The notes under the pieces are model-generated. The model was not told where the DNA came from, did no database searches, and worked only from the letters and a program-made list of their open reading frames with translations. Position numbers and translations under genes: made by a program. From Tretioscincus oriximinensis (Eukaryota; Chordata; Lepidosauria; Squamata; Gymnophthalmidae), in the NCBI GenBank assembly GCA_022410635.1, contig JAJVDF010000003.1, positions 6,435,207 to 6,499,206 of the forward strand: a DNA stretch of 64,000 bases, read 5' to 3'. Positions 40,501-52,500 of the stretch are shown one piece after another; within the stretch, counting starts at the first letter, position 1; each line of letters starts with the position of its first letter.

Positions 40501-43500
40501 AGTGAAAGTGGGATAATATGTGCTGCTATCTGAACACTAAACAGTTGCTACACACAAGTGTCCACAGAGAAGAAAGCGCAGGAAAGTCCTGTGCCCCTTA
40601 TGTTCCTGCTTCAGTTGTGCTGACAAGATTGGCTGATGGATTCTTCTCTTTTCACTTTTATCTGGAAGATCCCCCAAGAAAAGCTTGGATGAAGTCATTC
40701 TTGGAAGCCCAGGAGGGGATGATGGCCATCATTGAATGCACAGTGGAAAGCAACCCCCTGTCAGTACTGACACTCCGGCGAGCCCAGGAGATCCTTAAAA
40801 CCAGTTCCCATCCAACTGGCAGAGCTTCAGACCACAAGCGGAGCATGGCTGCTTTGCCCAACTTCTTGAGGCTTGAAATCAAAGATGTCAGCCTAGAAGA
40901 TGAAGGGATGTATGAGTGTTGGGCTAGCAACAGTATTGGTAGAACAAACGCTTCCCTGGATTTTGTTGTGGAGAGTAAGTTTTAAGTCTCTGGGCTTTAG
41001 GAGACTCAATCTTCACTGCTGATTCTCCGTCTTCATACCCAGCTGCTACTTCTTGAAAAGCAGGTCAATGCATGAGAAAGAAAATGGTAGAATGTGGCAA
41101 TCACTGACCTGTTTTGCATATAAAACCTAACAGAGGCTACATCCTGTCTAGGGAGTAAAACAGGCATGAAAGCTGTGTGTCAATCACTGCTGGCCACAAT
41201 GATTTTTTATTTATTATAAATGGAAAATATGGAGGCCGTGCACCAGTTGCACAGCACAACCTAAAAAGAGCTGTGAGGGCACAGCAGTTAGCAGAGATAC
41301 TGAGTTTGAAGCTCTTTATCAACTGTGAGCACCCACTATTAGCCTCAACTGTAGCCTACCCAGTTATTTGAAAGCAAGAGATTGCAATTAGGTAAATGGG
41401 GACCATCACAGCACAGTGGAAAAGATAGAATATAAACCATCCAGTGAAAAAATAAACATGTAAGTTGCTTTAAGTCCCTCTGAGTGAGAAAAGCAGGGTA
41501 TAAAAAACACCTTCTTCTCCTTCTTCTTCTTCTTCTTCTCCTTCTCCTCCTCCTTCCACTCTTTCTTGTTCTCCTTCGCCTACGTATCTGCTTAATCTGA
41601 AACAGACAGCACTTCTGCAGATGTAGTACTGGTGAGTGTGATTTACTACTTCTCCAAATTAACAGGAGAAAAGTGGGTGGCATAAGCTTTCGTAGAAACG
41701 TCTATTTCTTCAGATGAAGTAGACGTGTCTATGAAAGCTTATGTTCATCCACTTTTCTCCTATTAGTCTCAAAGTGCTACCAGCCCCTTTGCTGGACTTT
41801 CTACTGGACTAACACGGCTATTTCTCTGAAATTAACTACTTCTCCAGATGAGAGAGTTCAGAAAAAACTCGATTTGGATTGCCACCTGTCCCATGCAGAT
41901 GTTGTGGACTACTGAATTCCTTACTAGGTATTTGGACTAAAGAATATGCTAGTCTAGAATTCCCACATTAAAACAAGGATAGAACTTTGCCCCTTTAGTG
42001 GTTCTAAAGTAGAAGAGAGAACTTTTCACCAAGTGCAGCTTCTAGTGCCTGCAGCCTGGAGGGTGTGTGTCATTTTTTCACATCCAACAGGGGTCCAAAG
42101 CTCTAGTCTGATTCCTGCTAAATCTAATGGGACTTCTTCATTTACTTTTATATCCTTGTCTATTCCAGCTGCCACTGAGTCTTTTTCTTTCACAGACTCA
42201 CTAGTTAGAATGAGTCATGCTTCATCTGTTTTTTCTGAACCTGTGGGACTGTACAAGTTATACTTCGTTTGTCGTTGGCTTCAATCCATTTCTCCTTCAC
42301 TTTTGTTCTCTTTCAAGCCACCAGGGTTGAAATCCAGTCTGGTCCAGATGTTCGTGAAGGAGATACTGTATCCCTCACCTGTGAAGACATCAGTGCTCCA
42401 ACATCTGCAGTTTATACCTGGTACAAGAACTCCAAGTGGCTGTCTGAGGGCTCGGCCAGATCTCTTACATTCCAGAAGGTGACCATCAGTGACATAGGGG
42501 TGTATTCCTGCCATGTGCAACATAAACAGGGAGTCAGGAAGTCTTCACCTGTCACTCTTCATGTGCACTGTGAGTACTTTTTGTATGCAGAAAGGATTTC
42601 TGCTTGAGTGCAGAGAGAAACAAAGTGTTTCATGGGTGCAATCAGAGCTTTTTTTGTTGCTCCTTTAAGGGAAAAAAAAGGTCCAATCTCCCTGTGTGGA
42701 CTTGAGAAGGCAAGCAAAAATGTCTGTTGTTACAAACTCAAATTTGCCCAGAGAGCATCTCTTTAACTGTATATTGGGCTAGGATTATCAGATAAAATCC
42801 ACAATAGAACTTTGCACCTTTAATGAACATGAAAAAGTGCTGAATGATGTGAAAACTTGTCTCTTCTAGAGCCATTAAAGGTGCAAAGCTCTAGCCTAAA
42901 TTTTATCTGGTAATCCTAGATGGGACATAGTTAGAAATCTGTACATTTGGAATCAGTTTTTTTAAAAAATTGCTCAATGCCATTGCTCAAAGGAAGTGGC
43001 TTCTTCTTTTTTACATTATGCACTTATCTCCCCTTTCCAAGTTCTTTTTAAATCTTTTGAGTACAAATATTCCTCACATAATATAATTTTCCAGCCTGCG
43101 GTTTTGCTCTTCTGCATCTCTTATATGTAGGGTTCCCACCTAAAATCTGGGATAGATCCTTATACCTTTAATGAGTGTGAAAAAGTAATTTTCCCGCCAG
43201 ATGCTGCAGCTGCACCTTCTGAAAAGTCCTCTCATTAACAAAGCTAGTTTTTATGTGGGAACCCTCATTATAGAGCATGGTGGTGCAAACTGCAGTGTCT
43301 TGCAAATCCACAGTACAAGAGCAAATGTTGGCTACAGAGAACCAGTATATGGTCTTCAAAAAAAACTGCCAGGGGCATATTTAGAAATGGAGCCATTTGG
43401 AGGAGTAGGAGGTTGTGGTACTTCCCCAACTAAAAAAATGTTTTACTAAGCAAATGTATAGTTGAGCTGAAATTATACAAGCAACAAAAAAACCAGCAAC

Positions 43501-46500
43501 TGGTTGCTGATCTGTACCCTAATCATTAGTAATCTGAAGCTGGTCTGGGTCACCTCTACCGTTTCATACAGAGGAAAGACAGCAAAGCCTTTCATATGCT
43601 TCTGAGAGTATAAGGTTGTGCAAAAGGTATTAAATAAGATAAAAATTAGATTGTTCCTATTTTGTCTCAGGCTCTTTCTGCACTTACATTTGATTCTGAC
43701 TAATCAGGTGTCTCCAATGTTGATTTCTAGGCCCCATTGATCTGCATATGACTCGTGATCTGTGACAGCCAGTCCCAGTTAATATGATCTGTCCATANAC
43801 ACACAAAAAGAATGTCTTGAATTCCAGTCCAATCGGGGAATCTTGATTGGGATTACCAGCATAGTGGAGTGGAGTCAGGTTCAGTATAATGAGGCATTTC
43901 AAGGCTTCCTGAAGGAAGGAAATGTAAAATAACAGAATGTTGCAATGAAAAGAAATGATGGCTGGGAAGTATGAAAGAGGAGAGAGGAATACTTCGTGAG
44001 ACTGAGATGTTAACTGACATTCTAATATATATATATACTTCGAGGAAATTTATCTTATTTCAACTTCCTGTTGATGAGCTGGAATTTGTGAATGCATTCC
44101 AAGTTATGTCACTTGCTAGCTGGCATACAACTTCCTTTCTTCCTCACAGATGCCCCAAGGGATCCCTCCTTGACCTCCTTCCTGGAGACTCAGACTGGAA
44201 ACCAAGCTGTCATTCAGTGCTCTGTGGAGAGCCACCCACCATCTGAGGTCACCCTGTATAGAGAAGACAAAATTGTGGCCACCAGCACAAGTCTGAGGAC
44301 TCCAGTCACACACCGTCTCCAGATCGAGGCAGCCCATAATTCCCTGAAAGTGGAAATTCAAAAGGTGCTGCTGGAGGATGAAGGGGAGTACCGATGCTTT
44401 GCCAACAACTCATACGGCGCCAGCACAGCGTCCATATATTTCAGTGTGGAAAGTGAGTAGGTCGTAAGAACCTAAAAGGAATGGGGTCACAGCTCAGCTC
44501 ATCCAGCATTCTGTATCACACAGTGGCTCATCCATGTACCACTGTAGACCATTTAGAAACTGCCCTAATCTAAACTAGCATGTGGATTGAAGTATATAGA
44601 GGAGCCCTGATGAATGGGGCCATAACCCATCTCGTCCAGCATTATGTCTCACCCAGCAGCCCAACAGTTGGACCTGGACATCTCAAGCAAAAGAAAAATG
44701 TAAAACTTTTACCTGCTCTCAATTCCCTGCAAATGGCATTTCAAGAATCTTGCCTGGTTTTATACTACGAGGCAGCTCTTGAATATCCAGATCTCCATGG
44801 ATATCCACATGCTGTTTCCCTTTCGCTCTCCTTATACTTGATTGTCATAGAATCATAGAATCATAGAGTTGGAAGGGACCTCCGGGGTCATCGGGTCCAA
44901 TCCCCTGCTCAATGCAGGATTCATTAAACCATCCCAGACAGATGACTGTCCAGTCTCTGTTTGAAGACTTCCAGGGAAGGTGAACTCACCACCCCATGTG
45001 GCAAACTGTTCCACTGGTTTATCACCCTGACTGTTAGAAAGTTTTTTGTCACAGGGTTTGCAGCACTCATGCCATCCTAGAACATATGAACAGAAGAACA
45101 TAAGAAGAGCCATACTGGATCAGGCCACAGCCCATCGAGTCCAGCATTCTGTGTCACACAGAGGCCCACCAGATGCACCTGAGTAGTCCGAACAGAGGAA
45201 AGCAAAATATGCACCTGTTCATGACTCCCTGCAAATGGTATTTCAAGAGTCCTGCCTGTTGCTCCATCCCGGAGGCTACATCCAGACAACTATCTTAGTA
45301 TCCATTTATACCCTTAGTGTCCATAAACCTGTCTAGTCCTGTCTTGAAACTATCCAAGCTGTTAGCTACCACTACCTCTTCAGGAAGTAAATTCCACAGG
45401 CCGATGATCCTCTGGGTGAAAAAATACTTTCCTTTGTCTGTTCTCACTTTTCTACCCAACAGTTTTAAGGCGTGCCCTCTGATCCTTGTGTTGTGTGATA
45501 GAGAAAACATTTTTTCTCTATTCACTCTGTCGATCCCATGCATGATTTTGTACACTTCAATCAGATCACCCCTCAAGCGTCTCCTTTCAAGGCTGAAGAG
45601 ACCCAGACGTTGCAGCCTTGCTTCATAAGGGAGGTGCTCCAGACCCTTGATCATTTTTGTTGCCCTTTTCTGCACCTTCTCCAGTTCCAAAATATCCCTC
45701 TTGAGATGTGGTGACCAGAATTGAACACAGTATTCCAAATGTGGCCGCACCACAGATTTATAAAGAGGCAAAACAACATTTGCTGTGTTGTTTTCTATTC
45801 CTTTCCTAATTATCCCCAACATGGAATTTGCCTTTTTAGCTGCTGCTGCACACTGGGTTGACATTTTCATTGAATTGTCCACTAACACCCCAAGATCCTT
45901 TTCTTGCTCGGTCACAGAAAGCTTGGTTCCCATCAGGTGGTAGGAGTATTTTGGGTTCTTTGCCCCAATATGCATGACCTTGCGCTTGCTTAAGTTGAAG
46001 TGCATTTGCCACTTTGATGCCCACTCACCCAATTTTAATAAATCACTCTGGAGTGCCTTACAATCATTTCCAGTTTTCCTAGTGTAAAGGAAAGTAAAAA
46101 AAAACAATTAGTACATATTAACCCAAATACTAGTAACCTCTGCTGGCACAGTTGCCAAAATATAGGCAATTATTATCATTCAATATGGCTATGCCCTAAA
46201 ACTCAAGAATTTTGGCTCAAGAATGAAAAAGAAATAAACAAAATTTTCAATTTAGATATAAAAATAACAAACAAAATGGCAGCGATTATAGGGGATGCAC
46301 AACACATACAGATGATACAAAGGAGGGAAATAATAGAAGACCTGATTGCATGTGCCCAATTAGTGATATTAATATAGGCTGACCAGATGGCCCTTTTGGG
46401 GGGAGGTTGAAAACCCAGTTTTGGGGTGCCTCCCAGTTTTTCTGAGGAAAATCTTTTCAAAAAAAGATTTTTTTTCCGAAGTTCTTTTTGTTTTTTAATT

Positions 46501-49500
46501 TTTTTTCCTCAGAAAAAACCGGGAGGAACCTCAAAAACGGGTTTTCAAACCCCCAAAAGGGGTCATCTGGGCAGCCTAATTAAGAGGTTGGAAAGACGCT
46601 ACTAAATGGCAAATACGGAGCTGGAAAGATTATATAATAGATAAAATTGCTATAGAAATAAGCGCTACAAGAATCAATACACATAACAATCTATCAAAAG
46701 TAAGAGAGACCAAACAAAAATGGGAAATAGTCAAGAATTATTTACAACAACCTATCCCTCGGCATGCAAAAAAATATAAATTGAGACTAATATATTCAAT
46801 GTAAACGCATAGAAGACTTCAAGAAGTGAAGAAGGAGGGAAAAGGGAGGGAAGGGACGGGGGGAGAAGAGAAATAGGTAACCAAGAAGAAATTAACTATT
46901 CACAAATCAATGTACATATGTAAAAGCTATGAAAGCAATGAGCTATGTTAACTGTGTGAATTATCATCTCTCTTGTAAGTATAGAAAAAATATATATATT
47001 GTATATACTGCTCAAAACAATTAAGGGAACAGTTTAACATACACTGTTATGTTAAACTGTTCCCTTAATTGTTTTGAGCAGTATATATATGAGAGCAAAA
47101 GGAAAACATGTATCTTGCTTTAAGAAAACACTGGAGAAAAACAGCTTTTTAGTGAGATATACAGTAGCCAGGAACTGTGACAAAGCAAGCATAAATGTCA
47201 GCATTGTCACACATCCAGGAATCTTGAGTTGGTGAGATCCTCTGGAACAGTTTTCCTCATCATACTTTTCTCATGTTGCTGCATAATATACTGTTCAAAA
47301 CAATTACGGGAACACTCAGTGTTACACTGTTATGGTAAAGTGTTCCCTTAATTGTTTTGAGCAGTATATTTTGAGAAATGTTGGGACATGGGTGCTTTGA
47401 CCTTGAAAAGGTCAGAAAAATCTGGCTTGAAGCCTTGTCTCTTCTTCCCCACTTTGCCACTGCAATATTACTCAAGGTGGGATAAATACCCTGAATTTCT
47501 TCCTCGCTGTGTCTCCTGACAGGTGCAAGGATCATAATTAAGCCCTCTGCAAACATCCAGGAAGGAGCTTCAGCCAATCTTACTTGTACAATCGCTAACC
47601 AGGATGCGAGACAACTGAACTTCACTTGGTACAAGAACAATCGGTGGTTTCAAGAGGGTCCTGAGCAAAGTCTCCTCCTGTGGGGGGTTAGGAGAGAGGA
47701 TTCTGGGGCCTACCACTGCCGGGCAGCAGGGAGCAAAGGACATGTCACCTCCACCTTGGTCATTCTGAATGTGCTTTGTAAGTGTCCTTAGGCACCTTGG
47801 ATCTTGGATGTTATTCCAGATTATATCCTGGGATGGAGTTTTCTCATCTGTATTCTGTTGAACACTACAACAGGCCCCTGTATAGCTTTTTTAAACAAAT
47901 ACAGTGGGACCTCAGTTCTCGAATGCCTTGACCTTCGACCAAATCGGTATTCGACCAGGAGATTTGAGAAACTTTTGTCTTGGAATCCGAACAAATATTT
48001 GGAACTCGAACTTCCGAGATGAGCCGAGAGAGTCCAGTTTCCATTATTTCCTATTGGGTTTCATTGCTTCGGTTCTCGAACAATTTGGTTTTCGACCGTC
48101 CCCCTGGAACGAATTATGTTTGAGAACCGAGGTCCCACTGTAGTAGAGAGCTTTGGGGATGGGTGGTAGACATGCAGGCAGCTTCAACACGCAGCCCCCA
48201 AAGAGCAAGGAGTCCATAAACGGACCTCAGATTCACTCCAAAAGTCATCCTGAGAGTGATTATTCACCCATATGGGAAAGGGGCCCACAATCATAGAGCC
48301 AGTTTGGTGTAGTGGTTAGAGTGTTGGACTCTTATCTGGGAGTCTCCCGGTTCGATTCCCCACTCCTCCATGAAAGCCAGCTGGGTGACCTTGGGTCAGT
48401 CACAGTTCTTTGAACTCTCTCAGCCCCACATACTCCACAGGGTGTCTGTTGTGGAGAAAGCAACAAAAGCTATGTGTGCCACCCTGTGGTTGGCTGCCCT
48501 GAGACCTTCGGGTATAGGACGGGATACAAGTATAAATAAATAAATAAATAAATCAGAGACTGAAAGATGTAGAATGCCGTTTGTTAATATTTTATGCCTG
48601 TCACTTGAACCTCAAATTTACCACGTTCTTTTTTATCTGCATAGATGCACCCCACAGTCCCTCTGTCAACGCTTATTTAAACAACCAGAATGGGAAGACG
48701 GGCATCATTGACTGCAAAGTCGACAGCTACCCTCCTTCCAGTCTGGCTTTGTACAAAGAAGAGAAACTTGTGACCAGCAGTAACAGCTCCCATCCAGCAG
48801 CTGGTCAGCGCTTCCTCACATTCCCCTCCTACAACCGACTACGCCTGGAGATTCAAGACATCTCTGCAGAAGATTCGGGGCATTATATCTGCAAAGCTGG
48901 CAATCAGATTGGCAACATGGCCAGTACCATTTATTTCAGTGCAGAAAGTAAGTAGATCTGCTACCATTCTGTTAAAAGATGGGAAAATTTAGTTTTTTTA
49001 AACCATTTATTTATTATTTGTTACTTATTTACCTCGATTTATATTCAACCCAATACCCAGGAGTCATATCAAAAGAATAATAAAAACAAGTTAAACAAAA
49101 ATAAGACAAGTTAAAAATGCTGACATTGCCTGCAAGGCGAGAGGATATAGTTTGTTCAGTCAAAGGCCAGGGGAAACAGGGGCACCTTCATAAAATATGT
49201 TTGTATAGGTGCCTGATGCACCTCAGATGGGAAACATTTAGTAGCACCATCAGGAGGACCTCAGGTGCAGGCATGAGTGGTTCAGTCGCTAAGGAAATGG
49301 CCTCTCTTCTGGAAGATCGGGTTTTGAAGCCCTGTGTCAGATGTGGNGAGGGGTGAGCACCTTCCACTAGCCTGTAGCACTAGCCAACCCAGCTATTCGA
49401 AAGCAAGAATTGCAAGAAATTGCCACAGACTGCAAGTAGATAAATGGGTACTACCACTGTCTGGTGGGGAAGATAGAATGGAAGCCTTCAGGCAAAATAC

Positions 49501-52500
49501 CCTTGTAAGGTGCTTTGAGTCCCTTTGAAAGGTGAGAAAAGCAGGGTATAAGAACTCTCTTCTTCTTCTTCTTCGTCTTTGTCTTCGTCTTCTTCCTCTT
49601 CTTCTTCCTCTTCTTCTTCCTCTTCTTCTTCCTCTTCTTCTTCTTCCTCTTCTTCTTCTACTATAACTTTTTCTTCTTCTTCTTGCCCTCTGTTGGACAT
49701 GGTGAGCACCTTCTTGCCCTCTGTTGGACATGGTGAGCACCAGCCTGCAGCTCTATCCAACTCAGCTATTCAAAAGAAATGTAGGTTTGTAATCTATTTC
49801 AATTAGATGATAACCACCATTAAACGGAGTCCCTTTGGGTGAGAAAGGCGGGCTATAAAAACCAGATTCTTCTTCATAGGATCATAGGATGCAGGCAAGT
49901 TGATACAGGAAGAAGCTTTCCTTCAGATAGGCTCCTTTGCATAGAACTTTAATCTCCTTTCAGAGAGAAAGAAAACATCAAAGTGGTTAATAGGGTTTTT
50001 TTTCCCTATGTTGTTGTTGAACTGGAGTATTTTGTTCACACTATAATAGCATGATCAGGGACAGATTTAGGGTTTATTTTGTCCATGGGCTATAATTTAC
50101 TTATTTGCTTATTTATTGACTTTATTTATCTATTTATTTTACTCCCCCTCTTCCCTAAGCTACTTTGGGTTTTGTAATAATAAAAGCAATATATTAATAT
50201 TTTCTTAGTACTACCAGAATCTATTTTGCTTAAATACAGCCCTGATTATGAGAATTTGCCACATGTGATTAGGGGATCCAGCTGTAGTAGTGTTAGAAAG
50301 AGTTATCATCACCTTTTTCCTGCTGGTGGTTTTATGCACCACCATAGTGGGATGTCCTGTCTTTGGCCATGAGATCATTGCCCGTGTGAACTGCTGAGAG
50401 CTGTCCTGCATTGGAATCCTTTGTGTGCCGTATAATAGGAGGCTAATAGGAGAATCAAGCTGTTTTTTCCTGTTGGATTAGCACAAGTAGTGAAGAAGCA
50501 GCTTTTATTGTTAATCAGCCTAAGATTTTGGGGTGTTGAGGCAGGAAATAAACATAAACTTGTCACCCACATGCTAATACAGACGACACCAGGTCCAGCA
50601 GCCTACACTAACGTATGATTGGCAGGTACTTAATTCAGGATATGAACTGGGATAAAGCCCCAGTGTATAAAGGTTAACAATTATAGATTGTTGATAAGTC
50701 AGTCCCTTAGGTTGTTTATTTTTATATGTTCTCAAAATACCCCACTAAAGCTGAGAAGGTGGGTTTTAGAACCCAAGAGCCTAAGAGGAGCCCTGCTGAA
50801 TCAAGCTGGAGCCCATCTAGTCCAGCATTCTGTCTCACACAGTGGCCCATCAATTACACCTGGGCAGTCTGGAACAGAAGAAGGCAAAATCTTCAACTGT
50901 TCTCAACACACTGCAAAAGGCATTTCAGAAATATTGCCTGTTGCTCCACCTCAGAGGCAGCATCAAGACATCCATCCTAGTAGCTCTTTATACCTTTAGC
51001 TTCCATGAACTTGTCTAATCCTCTCTTAAAGCTACCCAGGCTGCTACCTACCACCACCTCTTCTGGAAGTAAATTCCAAAGGCCAATGGGTGAAAAAATA
51101 CTTTTCCTTGTCTGTCCTCACTTTTCTGCCCATCAACTTCATGAAATGCCCCCTGGTCCTAGTAGAGAAAACAATTTTTCTCCATTCACCTTATCCATCC
51201 CATGCATGATTTTATACACTTCAATCAGATTACTTCTCAAATGCCGTCTTTGGTGGATGAAGAGGCCCAGACGTTGCATTTGGTGTTCTTGCATCACTTT
51301 CTCCTAATTGCATTTTCCTGTGTATTTTCTTACAGCTCTCTCTGACCTTCACATGTTCAAAATTCTGGCTGGAATATTCATCGCTCTAGCTTGCATAGTG
51401 CTTCTTGGTGGCTTAGTCATTGGACTGCAAAGCAGGTGGAGCCGGTAAGTGAACTGATGCCATCTGATGTCTAAGGAAGTTTCTGCGAAGTCTCTACTGA
51501 CAGTGGTCCACTGTGTCCACTCTCAGAGAGGTTCCTGAGAAGCACAAGTCTCCTGAGGAGCATATTGGCATCATGGCCATGGCAGCTGTGCAAAAACCAA
51601 GATGCCAGTGTTGCATTCCCATGCATGCATTACTTGGATGACTGGCACAGTCTATGGAGCATGTAGACTCTTTTGCTGGGCTCCTGATATGGTCCTGTTG
51701 TGGACCACTGGCGGCATATTGCAGAATTCCTCCCAGACCATAATTTTGTGATCTTACCAATCTTCTCCAGGATGGGGCCACAACAATGTGATTGACCATT
51801 TGGAAAGCTCCTCTGATGTACCTGCTTGAAAGCCATTTAAGATGCTAGCTATGCCTAACTGGGGCACAATGTGTATGTGGCTCTCATGATCATTCTTGAA
51901 ATGAACCTACCTTCTCTATGTTTTTTAAACCTGCTTTAAATAGCCTCAACATTGCTCCTCCATAAAAGTGTGTCAAGTAGCACATGTACTACCCAGAGCA
52001 TTGATGGCTAATCTATGACACACGTGTCAAAGGTGACACACCAAAACATTTTGGGTGACACACCGCCGCCCTGACTAAATTAAAATCTTGGACTTGAAAT
52101 GTACAAAATACCAACCTTTGATTGAAGATTTAGCAAATAAAATTCAGCAACAAAAAAGAATTATTTGTTTTTTCTTCTTTAATAAATACATACCAGTATA
52201 TCAAAAAATAACTATTTTTATTAGGCTCGAGTTACAAATATCACAAAATTATGGATATTTCTAAATGTGACACGGCACCCAAGTTAAGATAGATTTTTTT
52301 TAGACAAATTTTGACACATCAAGTTCAGAAGGTTTGCTATCACTGACCTAGAGCAATGCTGGATATCATTTCCTTTGGGCATTTTTATCCATGCTCTGAG
52401 GTCTGAGAGATTTTCTCCAGGATAGTGAATACACTAATGCCTTCCTCCGCTTTTCTATCTTTTATGGCTACAGTGACTTTGCCCTTAGTATAACACACCC

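Noticed and set aside
45295..46107. A 270-residue open frame on the minus strand as a host gene
   Set aside because: It is the C-terminal part of a CR1 reverse-transcriptase ORF; the same text recurs at 28.1, 38.6 and 59.9 kb, and it lies inside a SIGLEC1 intron.
48296..48375. tRNA gene, suggested by box A/B-like sequences
   Set aside because: The segment is the head of a SINE also present at 21080, with SINE body and tail following; the cloverleaf is not maintained.
51336..51444. Transmembrane Lys for DAP12 pairing, as in activating siglecs
   Set aside because: The only Lys (in HMFKIL) lies at the outer edge of the helix, not within the membrane core, so pairing is not supported.
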